Source of the DNA: Pampus argenteus
Taxonomy: Eukaryota; Chordata; Actinopteri; Scombriformes; Stromateidae
Direction: 5' to 3'
Length of the DNA: 64,000 nt
Assembly (NCBI GenBank): GCA_036937835.1
Contig: CM072879.1
Location: forward strand, 6,318,501-6,382,500
The notes below the pieces were generated by a model. That model was not told the origin of the DNA and searched no databases. It worked only from the letters and a program-made list of their open reading frames with translations. The position numbers and the translations under genes were made by a program. Below are positions 23,931 through 36,360 of the stretch, piece after piece. Position 1 is the first letter of the stretch. Each line of letters opens with the position of its first letter.

Positions 23931-24731
23931 TCTAAAGGGCACGGAGAACGTTTGCTTGTTATACATTGCCTGTGGTTTTACTCAAGTTGAAATTTTAACT
24001 TTTGAGTATCTTCTATCTTTTCTTAAATTTAAATGCATCTCATTTTATCATAGTTGTCCTTGCTTTATTATAAATGTCAACATTATTTACCTTTTATGTA
24101 AGACATAAGACTTGTGTTGCTTTTTAGTCATAAAATTCATAAAAATATTAAAATCAGAGCAGATTATGTACACACACACACACATAGGTTTGATATGTCT
24201 ATAACCTCCACTCTAACACAGGCAGCTTCATGTACTGCACCACCACCACCATCCACTAACATGTTGTGACGGTGGAGAAACAACAAGCAGAGTTGGGCTC
24301 AGATAAGTGTCACTCGTGTCACAGGAAAGCCTTCGGGAGCATCGTCGCAGCTCTGTCAGTTATGAGCAGTGCCAATCACATTTTGGACAGCCGAATTTAA
24401 TTCCTTATATACACAGTGGGCTTTATTGATTGCTCTATGTGTTGTGTTGTCCACCGAAGATTGAAAATGCAACAAAGTGAGGCAGCTTCTCAGGCTATCG
24501 CTTCACTTTCAGGAGCAGCACTGTGAGACTGAGCCACCGGCTGCCAACTGATAGTTTCCCAGCGGTGCCAACAGAAAGTGAGTCATTGTGCTGCAGTGAG
24601 TTTCAGCATGAACTGTTTCTGTTGAACTGTGTTACGGACGCTAACACAGGGGGAGTGCAGATGTGCAAATGTGGGTGACTATGGGGTTTCAAGCTTTCCT
24701 TGAAGGAAAAACAAAACAGAATAGTATTGTG

Positions 24732-24763
24732 TTATATATATATATATAATATATATATATATA
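24732..24763. repeat. (TA)n microsatellite
   Basis: TA run with one central interruption (ATAATA). Confidence 0.9.
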
Positions 24764-25837
24764 AAAGGTTAAATATTGTGGGGCAGGCTCTTTTAGAAGA
24801 ATTATGCTGTTTTTTTTTCTTTTTAAATAAATAGCAGTGGTTGTTATAGATTTAATGGACTACACAGACAGGGCATTTAGTCTGTTTATGGTAAATCAGT
24901 AGTTTTCATGAATGTAGCACCAGATCTCCAGAGGGGGCATACACTAAAGCCCGCTGCCTGCACTGCAGACATATACATCACAAAATGTGCTAAATTATTC
25001 AATGTAGTAAGCAAGGCTGGAAATCTACCAAACACAGGCAGCATGAACAGAGAAAAATGTTGATGCTCTCTGACAAGGACAGACGACCACATTAAACAGT
25101 GCAGCCCCAGAATGACGACTGAACACATTCTCAACTGTTTTTTTATCTTTACAATGTTCACTAAGTTTTATATGGGAGGGAAAAGAACATACATCCTGGA
25201 CATGTGAGCAATAGAAAAAACATGGTAACAATTTATTTTACAATCCCATATAAGTAACATTGTACCAAAAAAAGAACACAGATGCCAGTTCTTTTCAGGA
25301 CACTTTCTGGGGAATTATTAAATCATGGGGCCTATGAAATGAAAGCTCACCAAGAACTGCATAATTTATTCTTTACACACAGAGATGAGCCAAAGGACAC
25401 CTTTATGCTCTGATGATAGCAGCACAAGAAAATGATATAAGGACCACTACTGAATCACAAAAATCCTGGTTCAGTATAAATTAGGACAATAATATGCTCA
25501 TATAACACATGTTCGCTATGACTGGGGGTGTATAACAGTTCAGTGCAGAGCATTGGGTTTGGTGGAATAAACACTTTAGAAACATAAAGTCTGAAGTGGA
25601 AGTAACAGATAGTCAAGTTAGCTTGTTATTGTCAGGGAGAGTAATGTGATTGCTCTGATCAATATTTTATTTATTTTTCTTCATTTATCTTTTATCCTTT
25701 CAGCTTTTTTTTTTTTTTTGGAAACAGAAACATTCACTCAATTTACAACAGGCATCACTCGTCTTATAGACAGGAGCGCTGCGAATATGCATCAGTCAGT
25801 CTGCTCTGTAAACGCGCAGAAGCTGCAGTCTTCCAGG

Positions 25838-25865
25838 AATTATTATATAATTATTATATAATTAT
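25838..25865. repeat. Short tandem repeat of an AATTATTATAT unit
   Basis: The 11-13-base unit occurs two and a half times next to an otherwise mixed sequence. Confidence 0.75.
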
Positions 25866-26163
25866 CAGTCAGTCTCATTACAGACGGACCTCGAGAGCTA
25901 CAGAGGCGGAACACATAACTGTGTAAAACCTAGAAATGTGAGTCTTGTCCAGGTTCTTAATAAATGGTAGTTACATTACTGATTCCATTACAGTTACTGT
26001 AATACCATCATTCATTACTGCACAACACTGTGATTGATTTAAACTGTACCACTTGCTATGTGTACAATCATCATCATAGTGACAACTACAACAGTAAATG
26101 TGATGTTTTTCTTTTTCACTTCTTTACTCCACTGTTCTGTTGTGACATCTCACGACAAAACCT

Positions 26164-26168
<5 letters not shown>

Positions 26169-26204
<36 letters not shown>
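26169..26204. repeat. (CA)18 microsatellite
   Basis: Perfect CA run, then CACTCACTC. Confidence 0.95.
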
Positions 26205-26208
<4 letters not shown>

Positions 26209-26378
26209 TCATTGTCACATACGATATGTACCTGTGTCATGAGAGAGCTGGATCTGGCTTTCTGGTTTCTTCTTTCTGCCAACACTTTTTACTTTTTCTT
26301 TCGTTATTCCCTTCTAACTCGTCAATCACACAGAAACGGCCACATGGATGTATTTACACACCTTGTGTTGTGCGTGTG

Positions 26379-26399
26379 CACACACACACACACACACAC
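26379..26399. repeat. (CA)n microsatellite
   Basis: About 10 CA units. Confidence 0.9.
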
Positions 26400-26494
26400 G
26401 CATGGCTCTTTTCCTGGCACTCAGTTGACACAAGGTGTAAAACATAAGATAATGGCAGCATTTCATAAATAATGCAAAAGAAGAGTCGGCTGCC

Positions 26495-26531
26495 TGTGTG
26501 TGTGTGTGTGTGCAGGTATGTGTGTGTGTGT
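26495..26531. repeat. Compound (TG)n microsatellite
   Basis: Two TG runs separated by CAGGTA. Confidence 0.9.
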
Positions 26532-26732
26532 CCATATCATGCAAGAGAAAGACTGCCCTGTCAGCACTGAGACTCCTCCTCCCCAGTGCCTCCCTGACAC
26601 GGAAAAGAGACCCCTAGATACAGGTTTAATCCCCTCCTCTCCCTCCCTCTTTCTTTCTTTCACACACACACATGCTTTGCTCAGACAACCTCCATCAGGT
26701 TTTAATCTCAGCAGCAGTGCACTTGCAGTGTG

Positions 26733-26768
26733 CCCCCCCCCCCCCCCCCCCCCCCACCCCACCCCCCA
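26733..26768. repeat. Poly(C) tract
   Basis: Twenty-three C in a row, then A-interrupted C runs. Such tracts are error-prone in sequencing, and the length may not be exact. Confidence 0.9.
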
Positions 26769-27243
26769 CTGGCTGAGAAGAAACAGAAAAAAAAACTATA
26801 TAAAGAAGACAAATGACTCATTTTATGGTGCAGAAAAATTACTGCCTAAGAGATATTACAAGGTGTATGTATACATTTATTGTAGGAGGAGATGAGATTT
26901 AAAGCACATTTGTGTGAGCGAATAACAAATAATAGGAGAGCGAGAGAAAATGTGCATGTGTGGCTGTTTTGCAAATGAAGGAGTCTTGGCTGCATCACAG
27001 TTGTTCCGTGTCCTGTACAGATGGCTGGACATGCAGTGTTGTCTACGGTCGCACATGCCTTCAGGACGTGTTCCTGCTCGAAATCGATAGAGAACAGAGG
27101 AGGAGGATGAAGAAGCGACAGTGGAAATCTATCGCAGTGTATAGGATATCTGCTCCCTCTATGAGAAAAATGCACTTTAGCAGCTTCTTGGTTCATTGGC
27201 TTGGCCCAGAAGGGAAGACATTACGGGTGTGATGCAGGATCTT

Positions 27244-27280
27244 ATTTTTCTCTCTTTTTTTTTTTTTCTCTTTTTTTTCT
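27244..27280. repeat. T/CT-rich tract
   Basis: T runs interrupted by C. Confidence 0.85.
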
Positions 27281-28904
27281 CAAATCTGTTCTTACTGTGC
27301 TCGCTTGGTCCAACCCAGAAAGTTGCATAGAAGTTGTGCAAAAAGAAATGAAGCAAACATGAATAACACAAAGCACCACATCCTGGTAACATTTCTTTTC
27401 AGGTTTTTTTTTCGTACTGGCCAAAGACGTTTTATAACAAAACCTCTAAAAAAAACATTAATGAAAAATATTAGTGGCAGATATTTGTATTTATTTTTGT
27501 TTGAAATCTTCTAAAACACACATTTGATCATACTGATACTGAATGCTACTGGAGCAGTGTTGGCTGTCACTGGGTGCCATGTTTTCACCTCAGTATCTTG
27601 ATGTACTACTCTATAATACACACCAGTTCCTGTTATGTGAGCATAAAAAAATTCCTTTAAGTACCATATTTTGCTCTGTGGTTTTCTGATGATTAATTTG
27701 ACTCAGAAACCACACTATCCTGCCTCAGCAGAAACAGAGAGCAGCTCAGATGAACAGGTCCCGACCCCCTAATCTTGCAGTCATGGAGAAAGAATGAGGT
27801 ACAAGGTTCCTTTTGAATTCATTTATCTTTCGCGACTCCTTGCCTAGTTTTGTTTTGCAGAAATATATGGAAACGTAAAAAAAAATATATATATAAATCT
27901 CTGAGCAAAGAAAAGCCTTTTGAAAAGTTTGTTTTCAGTATGAAGCAGGAGAGTCGGTGATGGTTTCATGTTTGTCTGTTCTTAGTTTTTCAATACACAT
28001 ACTGGACTCTGCTTGTACAAACAACGCTGGATGGATGTCATGGTCTGTACATCTGAATGACAGGAAGGCTGCTTATCATGTTCCTCATCGTCAGGCTACT
28101 GACATCTGTCACCTTCAGTCTTTCTCCTTCCCTCTGCCCGCCTCTCCCTCTTCCTGCCTCCCTAACACACACCTACACGTACACACACACACATACACAC
28201 ACTGCTCTGCGAGCGCCGAGTCCCCACTTCCAAAGCATCTCTGCCACTTATCTCTCTCATCACTCAAACTGTTTCGCAGTAGCACTCGTCCTTCCTCTGC
28301 AAAGCGGCGGGAGGCGGGGGTGCGGATGGAACGAGACGGGCGAAAATGGGAAAAGGGGACGATTCATTCTTTCAGGAGGGCTCATATGTTCTGAAAGGTG
28401 CTGCTTTGGCAGCAAAAAAAACTTTCCTGTGACATGTGTCCAACTGATACTTTGAAATGGCTGTCCACTCAGCAGAAGTGATGGGACGATTCCCCGTCGT
28501 CTGCAGATCGGGAGATGAGAGTGTGATGTTAAGGAAGAGCGTTTGAAACATTCTCTGCCAGCTGAAAACTCTTGAACATCACCTGCAGGCGGTTGTCGGG
28601 GTTGTTTTATCGATTTTCGTCCACTTCCCGCTCATCACCATCAATGTCGCCCACGCTGTCATCCCCATCGGCGCCGTTGTCATCACCATTATTTACACAA
28701 GTGCCACTCATCGTCATCATCATTATCTTCTTCATCATCGTCATCGCTCATCAGTACCTGCAGCAGTTTAATGTATAATATACCGTAATTATCATGATTG
28801 CAGGTCGATTCATGTCACCGAGTGATTGCCTGAAATTGCGAATGTATATGTTTCAATCCAGCTTTAACATAGTTAAAATAAGAGCTCCTCCATGCAAACT
28901 CTTT
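27281..28904. other. Non-coding stretch, partly CpG-rich
   Basis: No recognisable gene. A segment at about 28205-28345 keeps many CpGs (GCGAGCGCCGAG, AAGCGGCGGGAGGCGGGGGT). The 145-codon frame at 27957-28394 has no features of a known protein and crosses CA-rich sequence (28160-28202). Confidence 0.5.
28615..28750. repeat. Imperfect CAT/CGT trinucleotide-rich tract
   Basis: Dense ATC/CAT/CGT words (CATCATCGTCATCG and the like) across about 135 bases, as in a decayed (ATC)n satellite. Confidence 0.7.
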
Positions 28905-28910
28905 CAAAAG

Positions 28911-29072
28911 CATGAAAATGAACACCTACAAGATTTTGGACTGATGTGTTCTCCACCACCATTAATAAAACACCAAATGAGGGAATATCTTTTAGAGGAA
29001 GTGTGTTCAGCAGAGCTCCAGAGAGTTGGAAAATTTATGACAAGCTTGTAGTGGCCCAACACCTTATCACCA
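28911..29072 (+). pseudogene. C-terminal scrap of a second Tc1-like transposase lineage
   Basis: The frame reads EHLQDF, then SPPPLIKHQMREYLLEEVCS, AELQRV. This matches the end of a Tc1-like transposase family found widely in fish, in which IEHLWEIL is followed by SPPPSSKHQLREYLLEEW. The typical 3' words TGGCCCAACACCTTAT follow at 29051-29066. The lineage differs from that at 4337-5603, whose corresponding region reads WRDLKIAVVRRHPSNL. About 50 codons remain, with a small deletion near 28928 and a stop at 29049. Confidence 0.8.
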
Positions 29073-29075
29073 GTA

Positions 29076-30559
29076 GCCACTTTGGGTCCTGTTTTTCTGT
29101 GGGTGTTGGCAACAAACGTTTGCAATTTCCTTGATGAACCAGAAGAAACCGACCGGTAAGCGGAGGCTGAGCTCTCTGAGAGAGAGTTCACGCCCAAATA
29201 CACAAATATCACTATACATCATCTTTAATATGCTGTCAGTGTTGGATATCTTTTCTTTAGCTGAATTCATATTTCAAAAACCGTGTCGTGTTACGCCGTT
29301 AAGTCACAGCTCTGGTTTGTCACACAGCATCAGTGAAGTGGCAGCCGCCATCGTCTGTGACAGCGAGTTTGTGGCTCACTAAACGTTGTAGAAAGACAAT
29401 GCGAACACCTAGACAGGACAAGCAGAGGATCACAGGAGTTCTCTAAGCTGTGATTGGCCGCAATATGCTCACCTGCTCTTTAGATGAAATAGTCACTCTT
29501 TCATGCACCAGACTGTAGCTTCACTTCTCACGGGGGGAGGGAAATGTGCTGACTTTCACTTCTTCACATACAAACGCACATGCTTCCACACAGAAACAAA
29601 CACAGTGAACTCAATAAAAAGATTACGACGGCTCATTTTCTGTCTCAACTCGAGGGGAAGATTACAAGATTCCCATAGCAAATTAGCACAAATGAATGGT
29701 TCATTATCAGTGTGAAACATGGTGGTAGTAGGATGTGATCATTATGGCCTCTCTTGGTTGGCTTGATTAATCATGTAATCACTGAGACGAGCTCAGCGCG
29801 CACTATATACCACAGTGGCGTGGAGCACAATCTGTGACGTTAATGAAGTTTTCACTAACCTGCTTTTCCGGCCAGGAGATAAATTCTTAATGATTTGTTT
29901 ATTTCATACTGTAAATAGCAAAACACAAAACAAACTGGGTTGCTTTAGTTTAGAAGAAGAAGAAGAAACAACTCAGCAGATATATTTTTCCATCCCTGCA
30001 TAGCTGTCAACTGTCTTCTTCTGTCTCATGTCTCCCAGGTGTTTATTTACAACGCAAAAATAGTGCTTTAATGATGCTGCAGGGTTGTCAATATAATCAG
30101 AGAGCGATCCTCTTCATTTGCACACGCTGTCAGAAAACAAAGGCCTACAAGTTACAGTTACAGCGCCGGCAATATGAACTGGCACCCACGCCGAAGCTCT
30201 CTTTCCACCACGTTACCGGGACAAAGATATGAACAAAAGCTCTGTCAAGACAGTCTGACATTGTCTTCAGATGGATCCCTCTGCGTGCGGGGCTGTTTAT
30301 ATCTCCTTCCCTTTTTTTTTCTTTTTTTTTTTCCGAAAAGCCTCTTCGCGGCGGGCCTAATGATCGCGGATGATGACAGATTTGGGTGCATTGTGGGAAA
30401 CTGCGCAGAAAGATCAGCCGACTTTGGAGTAAAAATAGATGCTATTTTGGGGATTTTTTTTATTTTTTATGTGTTATTGTGAATAATTAAAGCTGTGAGT
30501 GGAGACAGTGTGCATGCATGTGTGTGTATATCTGTGTGTGTGTGTGTGTAATTACTGGC
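29076..30559. other. Low-repeat non-coding stretch
   Basis: No gene or repeat recognised. T/C runs at 30309-30332 and a TG run near 30524-30549. CpG words are commoner than in 6-12 kb. Confidence 0.55.
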
Positions 30560-30830
30560 ATTTGCGTAGTGAAGCGTCTCTCATTACGGTGACGAGGCTT
30601 GCACAGAGGACAAGGTCAAGGCTCAATTTATCATCGTTTGCTACTTAGGGTTCAGTGTGTTAGCCGGCGCTGTAGCCGTGTGTAGAAACACAGAATATGA
30701 ACATCTCCTCCTACGCGAGGTAAAAACAAGCCGCTTCATTTCACACGCCGCCATGGGAGACTTTGAGCTTTATTTATTCCCTTTGAATTAAAAGCAAGTT
30801 CATGAGTAATCAGGTTTGAAGAATAATCAA
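30560..30830. promoter_or_regulatory. Candidate conserved regulatory block
   Basis: Repeat-free, with several CpGs and AT-hook/homeodomain-like words (ATTTATCATCG, TTTGAATTAAAAGC, ATGAGTAATCAGG) and a GAGGTAAAAACAAG forkhead-like word. Composition is like vertebrate conserved non-coding elements, but conservation cannot be seen from one sequence. Confidence 0.3.
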
Positions 30831-31674
30831 AAATGACACGTTTTGAACAAATGCACATGGATTCTTGTCATCTCATCATTGACAGGCCAAACCCAGCTTC
30901 CTGAAAGTTTTTTTTTTTTTTCCTCCGCTCCACATCTTCATTAACGACCAGATGCCTGCTGATGAATCCAGCAGTGCTCTTCTGGGCAAGCCTCCAACAC
31001 GCCCAGACCTCGACGCTCCTCCTGAGTGTCACGCCGTTTCTACAAATCCAAACCTGCAAGTTACAATGAAAATGTGACAGTACACGATAATTGGAACTAA
31101 TTGGATGACATTATACATTCAGATTTACTGTTTATTTGCCACGTCTCGACACATCAACAACGTGTCGTCTGGGAGCTGTCTTATATCGGCGCAAATGAGC
31201 TAATTCAGCTGCGTGTCAACGCCAAAAACAGGAGAGGAGAAGTAAAAATGGTGTTTCCGTGTTGCAACTATTCCAGAAAGTTCCCTAATTAGGCCCGTCT
31301 AGGTGGTTAATAAATCAAAGGAGAGCAAAAGCTGGATGCTCAGATCTCCTATGAATAAATGATGAAATATGAGACAGACAGAGCAATTATTAGCTTTCTT
31401 AAACATCGTTTACACACCAAACAGGCTCTACATAATGCATGGGGCTGTTTTTAATGGTGCAGATTAAAGAGAATCACAGTCCCAGTGGTGCCACTGTTAA
31501 ACTGACTGCAATTAAATAAATCATAAACACAGAACAGTCATGTAGCAGTCCGGGGGTCTTCTGACTGGGTCCCCATTGAAAGACACAAAGAGTTAGTTAT
31601 AATAAGCGTGCAAGAAGCAGCTCAGGGGTCCCTCTGGACGGCGAGTTGAGAGTTGTAAATATTATGAAAAGTCA
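30831..31674. other. Low-repeat non-coding stretch
   Basis: No gene recognised. The piece at 31270-31345 (TTCCAGAAAGTTCCCTAATT, then GTTAATAAATCAAAGG) looks enhancer-like, with a TCF/LEF-like TCAAAG word, but on composition alone. Confidence 0.4.
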
Positions 31675-32040
31675 TTTGTAATAAGGAATATCATTAGGTG
31701 GATCGATCACGTCTGAATTAATATGCCTCAATGCGGGCCTGAATTCAATCTCAGCATGCCATTTTGTGTCAGTCAATCAAACAAGTAAATTGCTTGTATG
31801 GCAATCAGCACGTTCGCCCGCCACCGAGTGCTGACAGCGCTGTGATTACTCTCTCTGCTCATTCATTTCTACTGTAATGCCTCGCCGTTTTACTGTCACC
31901 GCTCTAACACCAATCACAAGAGATGCCAGAAGTAAAAAGCGTGTGTGAGCGCCGTGCGCGGCGTCTGATGAATCCGGGCTCACGGCTTTCTGAATTCAAC
32001 ACCTTTGACCTGTCATTCCGTAACAGAGGTGATGCCGATA
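31675..32040. promoter_or_regulatory. Candidate conserved regulatory block
   Basis: Repeat-free block with many CpGs and recognisable binding-site-like words: TCTGAATTAATATGCC, GTCAGTCAATCAAACAAGTA, CACCTTTGACCTGTC (nuclear-receptor-like), GCGCCGTGCGCGGCG. Retained CpG in a CpG-poor fish intron-like region suggests constraint or low methylation. Inference only. Confidence 0.35.
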
Positions 32041-32081
32041 ACGAAACCAAACACCATCACTAAGCTGTCTTTTTTTTTTTT

Positions 32082-32110
32082 GCAAGTGTGTGTGTATGTG
32101 TGTGTGTGTA
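32082..32110. repeat. (TG)n microsatellite
   Basis: TG run with one TATG interruption, after a T run. Confidence 0.85.
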
Positions 32111-33154
32111 TCTTTGAGATGACAGTTGAAGGATTTAGGGAACAGTGGGTGACAGAAAGGAGCCAAGCTGCACGCTTTCAGCTGTGCACGTGTGTGTTGG
32201 GCTTCCTATATCAGGACAAGGATTGAGAGTTGATAGGGCTCGAGATTACAACAGCGCTTTCAATTTTCTATTTTCTAAAAGCGCCCCAACCCCCCGTGCC
32301 CCCCCCACCCGCCACCACACAGCCCTGATTATTTTCCACTCATACAACACAAGCCCAGACTGAAACACATACAGTGGCAGACAGGTCACACCCAATAGCC
32401 TCGACAGCTGAGACAAAACGTCTCTGCTACACCAGCAAGACGTCTTGAAAATAGCATGACTCCTCCTTTCTGATTCAAAGGTTGGGTTATTGTTGTATTT
32501 TATTTTTTTACATAAATAAAAAAAAAACAACAAAAAGAACAATTTGCGTGACAAGCCTTTCAACATTCTGCCTCTAAACATCATTATATTTTACAGCAGA
32601 CTGTGACAAAAACTGTGTGACTGTGACAAACAAATCACACTGGGCTTCAGGGAAAAACATGTACTGTAGAACAAATGTGGAAACTCAAACACATGTTGGA
32701 CTGACAGAAAAAAACAGCACTGAAAATACAGTATGACCACATGCAGAACATCATTTCCTGTAGCCTATAACTTCCATATAGTATCAATAACTGAAGCTGG
32801 GAGTACAGACACAATACAGTACTTACATGTATCCTGATATTTGAGGATCACACAGGATACGGAGCTAATCTTCTACGTCCAATTTACAATTTCTAGTTTT
32901 CTTAACAAATTCTTGCCGTGTGAATAATTTAATCAACCTCTTCCGTGTTACTTGAGGACATGTTTAAATAAAAAACCAAAGGCAAAAAAGACAAAACACA
33001 AAAAGTGAAGACACATGCGCAGCATTTAAAAAAAGAATGCCGCAAAGTGAAACACAGGACATGCTCAAACTCAAACATTATCTACAATATCCTGAAGGTC
33101 ATGGGGAAACAAGCTACATTTCTCAATTTTCTATGTTAACAATGGATTAAATGG
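32111..33154. other. Non-coding stretch
   Basis: No gene seen. C-rich word at 32282-32315 and an A run at 32517-32527. Confidence 0.6.
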
Positions 33155-33630
33155 CGACTGTATTTTTTGGACTATAAGGTGCATCTAAAATCATTACATT
33201 TTCTCAAAAATCAACAGTGCGCCTTATGTATGACCTTTGGTTGTGTTTACTAACCTTGAACTGATTTTATGTTGTACACATTACGGCTAATAACGTATTA
33301 CTCCACGAGTCAGGAGCCTCACAGAGGAATCATCACTGAACAGCCCGGTGACAACAACGAGACTGACTCAGATAATGACGAGAGGATCCGGGCTGCTGGA
33401 TCCTAAAATCACCCAACTGTTAAACTCTGAACAACAGTTTAGTATTTTTGTGTTAAAACTGAACAATGTTGAGAGGGATCCGGGGCATGTTTGATACGGA
33501 AATCACCCACTTAAACTCGTATTTTTGTGTTAACCTACAACTGAGAGTTATTGTAAATTAGTTGAATAAAGTTGGATTTATCGCTTATTGCGCCTTATAA
33601 TCAGATGCGCCTTATGTGTGGACAATGGCA
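33155..33630. mobile_element. Decayed DNA-transposon-like repeat with GCGCCTTAT termini
   Basis: The left end reads TATTTTTTGGACTATAAGGT, then GCATCTAAAATC and CAGTGCGCCTTATGTATGAC. The right end reads TTATTGCGCCTTATAATCAG, then ATGCGCCTTATGTGTGG. The two ends are partly complementary (ACTATAAGG against CCTTATA), as in a terminal inverted repeat. I know this wording from a common fish repeat. The middle may hold a transposase scrap but has no usable frame. It has an internal direct duplication (about 33384-33460 and 33470-33533). Confidence 0.65.
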
Positions 33631-34177
33631 GCAACTGACACGTTAATTGATACTGTGTGTGCATGTGTGCTAACAGAAATGCCGTATTGCGGTTACCCTG
33701 AACCTTTAACCCTGGTAGTGGTGAAGATTGACTAGATGTTCTCACTTTGGAGCATTTTTCTCATCTTTTCATTCTTGTCAGGACACTGCAAAGCTAATAA
33801 AAAAAGAAGACACGCACACACACACACACGCACACACTCAATGTAGCCTGCAGCTCTCAAAGAGCAATCAGGGGTGATACATTGGCAAATGTCAAACAAG
33901 GATTAATGGATTAATAACATTGTTAAGTATCCTCCTAGTACTGTCTCTGTTGAAGTTTCCAGTTTTTTCCAGCCCTCCCTCCATCCTCTCTCTTCTTCAC
34001 TGCACTAATAGGGAGTGTGAAGGGAGCTGGGGACGTTAAGAACCAATCTCACAGACAAAAAACTCTCGGCAGAATTTAATCTCTCCGTCCTCTTTCTGTC
34101 TCTATCTGACAGCAGTGGTCTTCAGCTTCTCACTCTGTGTGTGTCTGTGTGTGTGTGTGTGACGGCAATGTGTCCTG
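33631..34177. other. Non-coding stretch with CA/TG runs
   Basis: CA run at 33811-33839 and TG run at 34135-34161; nothing else recognised. Confidence 0.6.
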
Positions 34178-36360
34178 CAGCCTGGGTTATTGGGGCTTCC
34201 ATTAAACCACACTGAATGTAATCAGGAGAGAATTATGTACACCAGGGGCAAAAATAGCCTTTTCTAGGTCTGTCTAAGTATATCAATGTACGTGTTTGCT
34301 CATGTGTTTGTCACATTCCCAAACACGCAGGTTTACAGAGATTTATGTGTCTGTGTGGTTGCGTTTTAAGGTGAAAAACAAACATTTTCTTCAAGTTAAG
34401 AATTCTTTTTTCTTTACCCGGAATGGACCAAGAGCTGAGACCTCTCTTTGTCCTGGCCAATTAAAAAATCCAAGGGCTAATAGGGCTGCTGCAGCTTGTC
34501 AAATGATTATCTATCTAGTGCCTCCCTGAAACTCTTACGAGGAAACTCATGGGCAATTCAGCCATTTCCAAAGTGGTGGTAGCTTGTTAAAGTCTCTCCG
34601 ATATTTATTCTTTCTTTTCTTTTTATAATGTATTTCTTCATTTTCACTTTTTTATAGACATCTCCCACACCCCAAGATGCTATTTTACTCACTAACAGCC
34701 AGGAAGTTTTATCAACTCAGGGGGGGAAAAAAGCTGTAAGAAGACCTTTCCCAACCTCACGTCTTGCCTTAAATCAACTGTGATATTGCTGACGGGACAT
34801 TCAGTGAGTGAATATGTGAGTGAGTTATTCCTCCCCTGAATTCTATTAGCAGCTCCCTACTTAGAAAGGTCAGCTTTAATTTCCACAGGGAGTGATAATT
34901 ACATGGGATTTTAGTTTCTCCCGTGGCCTCCTCACCACAAACAAGCAGTTCTACAGAGGTTAGCCTCACTATATACTTTTGGCTCCACACTAATCCGCTC
35001 ATTTTCCAAGAGTTATGAGTCCGTTTCTGCTTCTCGCTCAGTAGCTGTGTTTACTGCCACCTTGTTTCGGTTTAATCCATTACTATTTCCTCACTGTAGC
35101 ATCATAACTTTAAGGGAGAAGCCAGATGACAATGATGATTGGAATTTCCGACTGCGTGATGATTGCCAGATGATTAAAAATATGTTATTTGCATTCAGCT
35201 CAACGGAAAGACCGCGCCACACCTCAATCACCATCGCCATATGCCCACAATAAATACACAACAGGCCGTTAAGACAGAAAATCCAAATCATTCATGTCTC
35301 TAGCATACCAAACATGTAGAGCAGATAGAGAACTGTGAGGGAATGATACACTGTAGTTCAGGGAGCTCACGCTGGTGTATAACTCAACTCTCTCCACTCA
35401 TCCACAGGGAAATTAACTGTGGCGAAGCAGCATTACATGAATTACCAGGGTAATCCTGGACTGACACTGCCCTAATCTGCATAGGGATATACAGGATCAA
35501 ATTGCTGCCTGTATATTTCACTATGTATATAACAATACTGGCAGGTGGTTCGAAGAATTGGCAAAGCAGTACGCCCCAGTGTGACAGGGAGGTGAAGGAG
35601 TCCCAGTCATAGTCAGGTGACAGAGTGCATAGCGATATATACACACATACATACTTCTGTGATGCACTCAAAACTACTTTAGTGGAGTCGGGCTCCGAGA
35701 TCTAAGATAAAGAAAAATGGGGTTCAGTCTGAGTTCAAACCAAGTAAAAACACAAAGAACAAAACATTGGCAATGGCCCTGTGTGTATCTGTCCTCAAAA
35801 AAAAACAAAAAACAATCCATATACATTTTTAGCAATATGATATTGTGCAATTCAACGCTGATTCAATATAATTTGACAATTTAATATGGATTAAGGTTTT
35901 TGTTTCAAAGTACTAGATTCTAGACCAGATTACTGTATGCGTGAGAAGATCTGCCTCATCGGTAAGAGTAAACACGCACTGTGGTGCATTTTTCACTAAA
36001 ATATTCATGTTTTATCTCTCACGTCAGTATCATTCATACGTCCATAATCTAAATTTGAGCCCTTGTTCTCATAAATTAGCAGCTTGTGGATTCAGTTGGA
36101 AAGTCAACTAGACTCAGTCAAAAGCAGAAACTTAATTAGTGAGACAGACAAGCCCAAGTCAAAACACTGTTGAGTCCAAGACGGAGATAATTAAAAAAAA
36201 TCACAGCCCCCGTTGCTAATTTAGAAGCAGCCTCACCATCAGTCATGTGTAGGTAGCGATATGTTGCGAGATGAGGTGGTCTAACATAACTTTGTGCCTA
36301 CAATACAAATGCATGTGTTAATGACCAGACAATCCCTGCTCCCTTGACACAGAGTCAATA
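34178..36360. other. Low-repeat non-coding stretch
   Basis: No gene or mobile element seen over about 2.2 kb, which is unusual for this window. Pieces at 34185-34262 and 34430-34520 (TTAAAAAATCCAAGGGCTAA and neighbours) look like unique, possibly constrained sequence. Confidence 0.5.

Larger units (their letters stand above)
23931..26168. other. Non-coding stretch
   Basis: No gene seen. The start TGGTAACAATTTATTTTACA at about 25224 resembles the edge of a known teleost repeat, but nothing further supports it. AT-type simple repeats are listed separately. Confidence 0.55.

Noticed and set aside
27957..28394. 145-codon open frame
   Set aside because: Crosses CA-rich sequence, no domain, no splice context that supports it.
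35546..35562. GGTTCGAAGAATT as a tRNA B box
   Set aside because: No A box at the right distance and no cloverleaf can be drawn.
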